Origin: Nemertoderma westbladi
Taxonomy: Eukaryota > Xenacoelomorpha > Nemertodermatida > Nemertodermatidae
Length of the DNA stretch: 64,000 nt
Direction of reading: 5' to 3'
NCBI GenBank assembly: GCA_032718475.1
Contig: JAUCBJ010002659.1
Span: forward strand, 1-64,000
Shown: positions 57,501 to 64,000 of the stretch, one piece after another
Numbering within the stretch: the stretch's first letter is position 1
How the letters are laid out: every line of letters begins with the position of its first letter
The notes under the pieces: generated by a model
Databases searched by the model: none
Seen by the model: the letters and a program-made list of their open reading frames with translations, nothing else
Told to the model about the DNA's origin: nothing
Program-made: the position numbers and the translations under genes

Positions 57501-60500
57501 TTTGTTAATCGAAAGTTACATGTCCTGCAGCAAGGAACGCTTATGGATTATGGTTATATGGAGCACTTATCTGTTCGGCTGTGTCAAAACATTAAACGCG
57601 CTGAGGTAGATGCTGCTGCCATAAATGAATTATTTAATAATTTAGAAAATACGTTGAAAGATGTTAAACCAGAATGTATTGTGAATTACGATGAAGTGAG
57701 AGTAACCTTAAGGATGATCCGAGTCATAAAAAGGTTGTACTAAAGCATAGTCTAGAGAAGCGGGTCTTAAGTATCCAGAGCGCGCAATGAACCATTCGAA
57801 ATCAGCAATATCAACAATGATGGGAGGAGCTGCTACGGGTGTGTTGTATTACTGGGATATTGTAACTTGTAAAGCATTTCTTGTACCATTGATATGAACT
57901 ACTACTACTACTAGGTCGAGCGAACTCGGACAGTGGAAATGAGATCCTTCCAGGCTTCCCGATTTTCCATAGTTGTCGCAATTTCGTTTCTCCCAAGTCC
58001 AGTATCCCTTTCAAGTTGATCTATATATGTTATGGCCAGTCGTCCACGACTACGCTTTCCATGAGTTGGTTGCCAGAAAAGTAGATCTGATATGACCTCG
58101 TCTTTACTTCGCCAGCAGTGCCCACTGAATCTTAATCTGCGTTCACATAGGGTGGTTGATACAGGTGGTATTGTACCATAAAGCTCGGCGTTTGTCATGT
58201 GTTGTCTCCAGCTGATGTTTAGGGCTGCCCTTAGTAGTCTTGTGTAGCAACCATCAATTCGTTGTTCAAGCGATTTAGTCAGTGTCCAGGTCTCACCCCC
58301 ATATAAAAATACACTTTCCACTGTGGCTCGAAAGAACTTAGTCTTCAGGTGCCTGGAGAGATCTGATTTTCAGATGGTATCCATTTTTGATAGAGCTACC
58401 CAAGCCTTTGCTTTCCTAACTTCTATGTCCTTTTTGCTTCTACAATGTAGAGTGACAGAATGAACTGCTAGGCCTACTGCGCTACCGGTACCAAATTCAC
58501 GAAATCTGCATTCACGCAAACAAACGCGTAAAATAAGACTCGAGATAGCGACAGTGCACGTGCTCGTGACGAGAGCTTTCGTTCGATGTATCACGAGTTC
58601 AGATTGGTGCTTGTGTGTAGAAACGTATAGCTTGGACAGACAGACAGACAGACACATGAAATTTATATATATAGACTAGAAAGCCCGTGGCCTTTGGCCA
58701 CTTACTTTCTAGTTAGACCGCAAGCTGGTACAAAGTGAGAAATTAAGTGTTATCAATGGATTAAAAGTCATATGAACTGAACTGCCTTTGCAAATTTCTG
58801 CTTAATGAGTTTCCCCAGTGACAATGATAATAAGATATTATAATTCTTTATAATAACCAAATTTAATTGATTACCAAATCATTCTGAACAAAATAATTAA
58901 TTTCAACCAATAAAAGTTGTAAACTACACAATTATGCAATGGAATATCAAATAAGACAATTGATTCCAGATGAGATCCGGCCAAAAAATCGACGTGGCTC
59001 AAATTTTTCAATTACGATTCTTCCATTCCGTGCTCGGATTACACGCGACCGACCCCCTTGTAGATAATTTATCTGGGCTCGGACTCACGAATCAATCTCC
59101 AGTGTCGCCAGTTAGAGAATTTGTAGTCCCCATTCATGAAACATATTAATAAACCTTACTAGAATAGGATGATACCTGACCCGACCCGAGCCGTTGAACT
59201 ACCTCAATTTCCCACGCATTAATACCTAGTATTAAGTTGACATATGGAGTATCCAGCGGAGTATTCCTCTGCAGTATCCAGCAGAATATTCATCTGCAGT
59301 ATCCGGTGGAGTATTCCTCTGTACTTCTCTGGTAAAGCGTATGGAAACTGGGTAAATTTAGTTAAGTCTAAATATATAGTCCTAAGTGGCTGTGGAAGTC
59401 TAAAAGATTAAGGCACTAGCAGACTCAATCAGTACAGTTCACATATTGTGCAGGCTACATATAACCTGACCAGCACAGCTGGTTAAAGGAGGTGCATCTA
59501 GCATTGGTGATACTTCTTGGAGGATTTTCATTGTCATACCTATCGATCGATTAACTGCAATTTAGTATGAATTTGAGAGTGTTTATTGGCCTCCATGTCA
59601 TATACTCTATTATTTATGGAAACTTTTATCATCATATTTTACATTTAACAGTGAAAGATTTCCCAGATGAGGTTGATATGCTGGATTACTTTGGTGCAAT
59701 AAGTCGCTTACCCAACTCAACCAACTCATCTGCTCTTGGGGGAGTCACATTCCATACAAATGTTCCAAGTAACAGTTTAAATTATTCAATTCGAATGCAT
59801 TCTTCTCCAATCAGCGACAAAGCCAAGTCATCGTTTATTCAGGGCACTTGGAAAACTGAAGATTTGTGGAGAAGGGAGCAGCTTGCTACACCGCGGAATC
59901 AGAAACAAAATGAGGGAGGAAATAATCCAGGTAAGTGTGGAATTAATAAACAGGATTTAACCCTATGCAGCTGTAAATAAGTAGTATTAATCACATTTTA
60001 GAATATAGATGTGATATTATCCTCCTATATTCTGACCAATAATGCAATTTGTCACTACTTATCCTTTGGTCAGTAATACATTTTCGTTTGTTTAGGTTAC
60101 TTTAATGAAGGTTTTCTTCACATTCAACAAGCTATAGATTTGGCTCACATAAATGGTGTAGCTACTGCAACCAGCAATATAAACATTAAGATGAAAAGGA
60201 CCCCATTTCCTCCCTTCGATGATGACCCATTTGTTGCAGTTATCCAATCATTCCTGCCCTTTCTTCTAATGCTGAGTATTTTGTTCACTGCTCTAAACAT
60301 AATACGATCGATCGTTCTTGAGAAAGAAACCAAACTTAAAGAAACAATGAAGATAATGGGTCTCAATGCCTGGTTGCATTGGACTGCTTGGTTTATACAT
60401 TACCTATTATTATTGACTTTCATTAATATCTGTGTTACATTATTATTGTGTATACATACAACTGAGAGTGGTGGTGTTCTGGGGCGTGGGAGTTGGAGTG

Positions 60501-63500
60501 TAGTGTTTGTATACCTATTTCTCTATTCTCTGTCATCCGTTTGGTTTTGCTTTTTTGTTTCTACCTTATTTTCTAGTGCTCGGACTGCAGCAGGTGTTGG
60601 TGGGATTATGTGGTTCTTGTCATATGTACCATATAGTTTTATCTCACCTAATTATGAATTGATGAATCTCTCAACTAAGATCATAGTAATGTTGATTCCC
60701 AACATAGGAATGAGTATGGGTGCTCAGACAATGGGAAAATGGGAGGGGAAAGGATCTGGAATACAATGGAACAATGTAGCACGCGAGTTGTCTGTTGATG
60801 ATAGCTTTACGATGCTATATGTGTTTCTTATGCTTCTGGGTGATTGCTTTTTTTATGGTATTTTAACATGGTATATATCAAATGTGTTTCCTGGTGAATT
60901 TGGTGTTCCCAAGAGATGGTATTTTCCTTTTACTCGAAGCTACTGGTTTTCACTTAATCCAGAAGGGAATAACTTACAAAGATTACCTTCCACATCCATG
61001 CGTTCTGAATACTTTGAAGATGACCCATGCGAGTTATCACCTGGTATTAGTGCTCGGCATCTGACAAAAAAGTTTGTAAACATGTCGAAGCCAGCTGTTG
61101 ACAATGTTAGTTTCAATTTGTATGAAGGTGAAATCACAGCACTTTTGGGAAAGAATGGAGCAGGTAAAACTACAACCATCTCTATGCTCACTGGTTTGTT
61201 TCCTCCATCAAGTGGCACTGCTGTGGTCAATGGTTTTAGCATTGTTTCAGATATTAACAAAGTGCGGAAAAGCCTGGGTATTTGTCCTCAGCATAATTTG
61301 CTGTTTGACACTCTAACTGTTAGGGAACATCTTGAATTCTTCATTCGACTCAAAGGTATTCGTGACCCAGAATTGGTGAGAAAAGAAATATCTTCAACAA
61401 TTAGTTCCTTATGCTTAGAAAATAAAACGAATGTTCAAGCAAAGACATTGTCAGGTGGCATGAAAAGGAAGTTATCCTTAGGAATTGCTTTTACAGGTGG
61501 ATCTAAGATTGTTCTACTGGATGAACCAACAACAGGAATGGACCCAGCTGCCCGTCGATTCACATGGGATCTGATAAACCAAAATAAACAAGGGAGAACC
61601 ATCTTACTAACTACTCACTTTATGGAAGAGGCTGACTTACTAGGTGATAGAATTGGAATAATGGCACTTGGTAAGATGCAATGCTATGGCACACCAATGT
61701 TTTTGAAGAAGAAATATGGTGTTGGTTACCATATGTCTATTGTGAAGCAGCCATCATGTGATGTTAGTAATTTAACATCGATAATTCAGTCGATTGTTTC
61801 CAAATCACTATGTGAATCAAATGTTGCTGCAGAAATAACCTTCATCCTTCCTGCTGAACAGAGACATAACTTTTCTCAATTATTTACTGAATTGGAGGAT
61901 AACAAGGATCTATATGGTATCAATAGTTATGGCGCATCCATTACCACAATGGAAGAGGTTTTCTTCAAAGTTGGTAAAGAAGCTGAAGATGTAAGTCTTT
62001 GTGAAGAAGAAGAAAGTGAAGAGCAAATATCATCGCATGTCAACCCAATGTATGCACATAACAATGATGCTAATCAAAAAGCTGTATCATACAATAAAAC
62101 AGGCAATGGGAAGGTTGATATGCTGAAAAATCTAGCTGCTGCATCTTTGGAGCATGATGCAGGGTTATCTGCTTCTCAAAATACATGGAGTTTTGTTTCA
62201 TATGTTGGAATTCCACTTTTTATGCGCCAATTTCGGGCAATGTTTACCAAACGTGTTCTTCATTCACGACGAAATCGTAAAATTTTAATTGCCCAACTTG
62301 CTCTTCCTATATGTTCTACTATTTTTGCTCTTGCTGCAAATCTTTTAATTCCATTAAAAGGTGATTCCCCACCTTTGGTAATGGACATTTCTCAGTATGG
62401 CCCCACCAAAGCTGCTTATCAATTATTTCCTGCATCATCTGTTTCTACTTTTGCAGACATTAATGAAACATATAGTAACTTTTTAACTGCAGCTGATGTT
62501 GATGTTCTGCGAACTCCTGTGAGTGATACTCTAAACGATTACTTATTTAGGACAGGTGCCTCTGACCTTGGTGTTTATGTAAATGAATATATTGTTTCTG
62601 GTGACTTTCATGTGGATGCTGATTCTGTTATAGCTACATCATATTTTAACAATCAACCTTTCCATTCTCCATCACAATCACTAAATGCTGTCAGTAATTC
62701 TCTTCTAATGCTGTTAAGAGGATCATCCCGAATAACTACTATAAATTACCCATTGCCACGGACCTTAGAAGAGCAGACAAAGGATCAGAATTCAGGGGCC
62801 AGTTCCTTTCAGGCTTTTATAATCGCCTTTTATGTTGGATTCGGAATGTCATTTCTGAGTGGGAGCTTTGTTTTGTTTCTGGTATCAGAGCGAGCAGTTG
62901 GTGCAAAACATATTCAATATGTTTCTGGCGTTCGCCCTATTAACTTCTGGGCATCGACCTATGCATGGGATTTGATAAACATGCTTATACCTAACCTCTT
63001 AATACTTGTGGTTTTTGTGGCATTTGGAACTGAACCTTATATACTAGATGGCCGAATATGGATAGTTTTCTTGTTCCTTGTGATCTTCTCATTATCCATA
63101 CTACCTCTTATGTATTGCTTGCAGTTTTTATTTTCTGTTGCATCGACAGCCTTTGTTGTTTGCTCGATGCTCAACATTGTGTTTGGTATTCTTACGATGC
63201 TTGCTGTCTTTATACTCCGATTTATTGATGAAAGGGATATAGGCGATGCACTTGACTGGGGATTTAGTTTTATACCGAATTACTGTCTGGTTACCTGTGT
63301 GGTTAACATGTACCAAAACTATATCACGCTGGATACTTGCAATGCAAGTCCGCTTGTAAAGTTTGTGTGCGAATTGGAAAAAGGTAAAACCATTTTCTAC
63401 AGTGATAATTATCTTGCTTGGGAGACGCCCGGTATTGGCAGATACTTAGTGTTCATGATGGCAGAATGTGTTGTCCTTTGGGTTATCTTGTTTTTAATTG

Positions 63501-64000
63501 AAACCGGATTTGTAAGAAAAGTTATTCTGGCATGTTTTGCCATGGTGTGTAGAAAACAAGTAGACAATTATGATAATGATATCAACTCTTTACTTGATGA
63601 AGATGTTGCTCGTGAAAGAGGCATTGTAGACAATGCAAGAGATGCAAATTCCCATAAAGGTTTTGAATTCGTTATCGATCATTTGCATAAAGTTTACAAT
63701 CAGTTTAAGGTGAATCCTATAGTTGCGGTTAATGATGTGTGTTTGGCTGTTCCAAATGGTGAATGCTTTGGACTTTTAGGAGTTAATGGGGCTGGAAAGA
63801 CGAGCACTTTTAAAATGGCAACAGGAGATCTAATGATGACATCTGGAACAGCATATATTGGTGGATTTAACATTAGAAACCAATTACAGAATGCACAACA
63901 ACTAATGGGTTACTGTCCACAGTTTGATGCACTGATAGGACAGATGACGGGTTATGAAACATTGCAGATGTTTGCCAGACTCAGAGGTATACCAGAAAGA
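54374..64000 (+). CDS. ABC subfamily A lipid transporter, gene 3 of the array (ABCA3-like; cut by window end)
   Basis: Exons join as 54374-54559, 55160-55286, 59652-59930 and 60096 to beyond 64000. The joined frame is open for 1499 codons to the last base and shows neither of the insertions that break genes 1 and 2 (the gene 1 site lies just outside the window). NBD1 Walker A falls near residue 549 and NBD2 Walker A near 1426. NBD1 signature [10 protein letters not shown], Walker [12 protein letters not shown] and TTH are present. The NBD2 signature and Walker B lie beyond the window. [15 protein letters not shown] places the xLxxKN motif at the N-terminus. Sequence is closest to gene 1, for example in exon 3 and in NSHKGFEFV before NBD2, although gene 2 lies between them. 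This is the best candidate for a working member of the array. Confidence 0.92.
55160..55286 (+). CDS. ABCA gene 3 exon 2 (extracellular domain 1)
   Basis: 127 nt between TTTTAG and GTGAGT. Reads [19 protein letters not shown] to GVT, with MNEVAAS where genes 1 and 2 have MGAAAAS. Confidence 0.9.
55428..56020 (+). mobile_element. Penelope-like element remnant, GIY-YIG endonuclease region
   Basis: The ORF at 55428-55907 has the Cys-rich CDRAACVPC segment followed by KNVIYVVTCLKCNLFGIGST, a GIY-YIG-like block with FGIGST in place of the usual YVGxT. After a TGA near 55905 the frame resumes with EGEWQCRLENLQPMGLNVLN, the usual C-terminal end of such proteins. The RT domain is missing. At 56300-56345 the - strand reads GATAAAGACCCGTAATGGGC then CGAAATATAA, a small hairpin common near the ends of such elements. 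Confidence 0.65.
56650..57080. repeat. GGGGYGAAGWGGG-containing repeat, probable left part of a pogo-like element
   Basis: ACTGGGGTGAAGAGGGG near 56690 and TTGGGGCGAAGTGGGA near 57046 and 57069. It precedes the transposase remnant in the same direction and probably belongs to it, but inverted ends were not confirmed. Confidence 0.35.
57420..57850 (+). pseudogene. pogo/Tigger-like (DDE_1) transposase remnant
   Basis: Three + frames in turn read IGGLTFKEIEE, GTLMDYGYMEHLSVRLCQNI through NLENTLKDVKPECIVNYDE, then DDPSHKKVVLK, then GLKYPERAMNHSKSAISTM and GGAATGVL. The NYDE block carries a catalytic Asp of the DDE domain, and the SKSAIS/GGAATG block follows it in the same family. Several frameshifts make it inactive. 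The right part is cut by the RTE-like fragment. Confidence 0.7.
57900..58440 (-). mobile_element. RTE-like LINE fragment of a second family, with (TAG)n tail
   Basis: The ORF 57911-58321 reads SVFLYGGETWTLTKSLEQRI, YTRLLRAALNISWRQHMTN, RRLRFSGHCWRSKDE and DQLERDTGLGRNEI. It continues upstream in another frame with KKDIEVRKAKAWVALSKM at about 58380-58440. The protein aligns in plan with the RTE-like copies at 19-22 kb but differs throughout. The - strand ends CTAGTAGTAGTAGTAG near 57900, the same kind of tail. Confidence 0.8.
59249..59323. repeat. 25-bp tandem repeat, three copies
   Basis: GTATCCAGCGGAGTATTCCT is followed by two diverged copies (GTATCCAGCAGAATATTCAT and GTATCCGGTGGAGTATTCCT). 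Confidence 0.85.
59652..59930 (+). CDS. ABCA gene 3 exon 3 (extracellular domain 1)
   Basis: 279 nt between TTAACAG and GTAAGT. Reads [19 protein letters not shown] through GGVTFHT to GGNNPG. Similar to gene 1 also in the bases before the acceptor (TTTTACATTTAACAG). Confidence 0.9.
60096..64000 (+). CDS. ABCA gene 3 exon 4 (giant exon), 5' 3905 nt
   Basis: Starts after GTTTAG with GTTACTTTAATGAAGG and stays open to the window end. NBD1 Walker A is at 61148 and NBD2 Walker A at 63779. The site of the gene 2 insertion reads ATGCTTCTGGGTGATTGC (in frame). The NBD1-TMD2 linker is longer and more acidic (EEEESEEQ) than in gene 1. Intron 3 before it is only 165 nt, against 11.9 kb in gene 1. Confidence 0.93.

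Larger units (their letters stand above)
55287..59651 (+). other. ABCA gene 3 intron 2 (4.4 kb)
   Basis: Holds Penelope-like, pogo-like and RTE-like fragments and a 25-bp tandem repeat, listed separately. 58700-59240 has no recognised feature. Confidence 0.8.

Overview
The window is animal nuclear DNA: AT-rich, with spliced genes, long introns and many transposable-element families of animal type (BEL/Pao, RTE-like and CR1/Jockey-like LINEs, a Penelope-like remnant, hAT- and pogo-like DNA elements, tRNA-derived SINEs). The frequent short words AGGCCTA and TACCGGTA suggest a marine invertebrate, perhaps a deuterostome such as an echinoderm or hemichordate. That taxon is inference only; nothing here fixes the species.

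The main content is a head-to-tail tandem array of three full-size ABC subfamily A lipid transporters, closest in layout to ABCA3 and all on the + strand. Gene 1 spans 10711-31249, gene 2 spans 35570-43487, and gene 3 starts at 54374 and runs off the window end. Each has the same four-exon plan: a short exon with the first membrane helix, a 127-nt exon, an exon of 276-279 nt, and one giant exon of about 4.5 kb carrying nearly the whole transporter (TMD1, NBD1, TMD2, NBD2). Intron phases 0/1/1 are identical in all three. Gene 1 has an extra 190-residue cytosolic N-terminus with three 21-residue repeats. Gene 1 carries a 1-nt insertion in NBD2 and gene 2 a 2-nt insertion before NBD1, so as written both are broken. 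Gene 3 is open as far as the window shows. Long identical blocks between otherwise diverged copies point to gene conversion.

Region by region: 1-6855 is the - strand coding part of a BEL/Pao LTR retrotransposon: a small leader ORF, gag, then a pol frame open to base 1, with one in-frame TGA between them. 6856-8480 is its leader or LTR region, with six hairpin-bearing tandem units. 8480-10710 holds a SINE and otherwise unremarkable DNA. The 12-kb third intron of gene 1 holds a CR1/Jockey-like LINE, several RTE-like LINE copies in opposed orientations, a hAT-like MITE and two copies of a CAGTTA-rich repeat. 31250-35569 and 43488-54373 are intergenic stretches rich in MITEs, minisatellites, LINE fragments, oligo(dC)/(dG) tracts and a 1.15-kb near-perfect palindrome. 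The second intron of gene 3 holds Penelope-like, pogo-like and RTE-like fossils.

The three transporters probably act as paralogous lipid pumps of lysosome-related or plasma membranes. The repeats show that the array sits in a transposon-dense, recombination-active region. No non-ABCA cellular gene, functional tRNA, rRNA or CRISPR array was recognised.
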